Source of the DNA: an uncultured Flavobacteriales bacterium | GTDB taxonomy: Bacteria; Bacteroidota; Bacteroidia; Flavobacteriales_D; Sanyastnellaceae | Length of the DNA: 6,631 bases | Direction: 5' to 3' | Assembly: GCA_913057815.1 (NCBI GenBank) | Contig: CAJXOV010000124.1 | Coordinates: 1-6,631 of the forward strand | Shown here: positions 6,579 to 6,631 of the stretch, in pieces | Numbering within the stretch: the stretch's first letter is position 1 | Layout of the letters: each line of letters begins with the position of its first letter | Notes under the pieces: model-generated | What the model saw: only the letters and a program-made list of their open reading frames with translations | Told to the model about the DNA's origin: nothing | The model's database searches: none | Made by a program: the position numbers and the translations under genes

Positions 6579-6609
6579 TTTTCAAATAAAAAATAATACT
6601 ATTGAGGGC

Positions 6610-6631
6610 CTGTCTCTTATACACATCTCCG
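6610..6631. other. Nextera adapter at contig end (not genomic)
   Basis: Bases 6610-6628 are the reverse complement of the 19-bp Tn5 mosaic end (CTGTCTCTTATACACATCT), and 6629-6631 (CCG) are the first bases of the Nextera read-2 adapter. With the start of the window this makes a perfect 19-bp inverted pair, which is a library artefact and should be trimmed. Genomic sequence ends at about 6609, roughly 31 bp upstream of the promoter element. Confidence 0.97.

Noticed and set aside
28..6628. A composite transposon bounded by perfect 19-bp inverted repeats
   Set aside because: The repeats are the Tn5 mosaic ends used in Nextera libraries, attached to the known adapter and index bases. There is no transposase and no target duplication, so this is library DNA.

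Overview
The window is a short assembled contig from a member of the Bacteroidota (Flavobacteriia- or Cytophagia-like; no finer placement is possible). The evidence is AT-rich DNA, a cell-surface protein with a type IX secretion (T9SS)-style C-terminus, a TonB-dependent receptor with the Bacteroidota N-terminal carboxypeptidase-regulatory-like domain, and a TAnnTTTG-type promoter. The outer ends are not genomic. Bases 1-46 are the tail of an Illumina P5 primer, an i5 index and the Nextera read-1 adapter. Bases 6610-6631 are the opposite Nextera adapter. Genuine sequence therefore runs from about 47 to 6609.

Layout: two convergent genes. On the plus strand (47-3736) is the 3' part of a very large secreted or surface protein. 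It has at least thirteen HYR/Ig-like units of 76-79 residues, each with four conserved cysteines. The last unit is split by an inserted domain of about 170 residues that ends in a dockerin-like calcium loop, and a divergent T9SS sorting domain follows. The gene ends at a strong intrinsic terminator (3762-3794). On the minus strand (6404-3936) is a complete 822-aa TonB-dependent outer-membrane receptor, ending at its own terminator (3909-3872). The 199-bp gap between the two stops is mostly these facing terminators.

Upstream of the receptor, bases 6446-6535 (minus strand) form a well-conserved thiamine pyrophosphate (TPP, THI-box) riboswitch, preceded by a Bacteroidota-type promoter at the expected distance. 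This identifies the receptor as a probable outer-membrane transporter for thiamine or a thiamine precursor or phosphate ester, expressed when TPP is scarce. It appears to be transcribed alone, without the inner-membrane transporter or kinase genes often found beside such receptors in Bacteroides.

The two genes show no sign of working together. No CRISPR array, tRNA, rRNA or genuine mobile element was seen. The points most worth following up are the riboswitch-based substrate assignment, the domain-in-domain insertion at the end of the surface-protein repeat array, and the adapter contamination, which creates a false start codon and a false 'transposon'.
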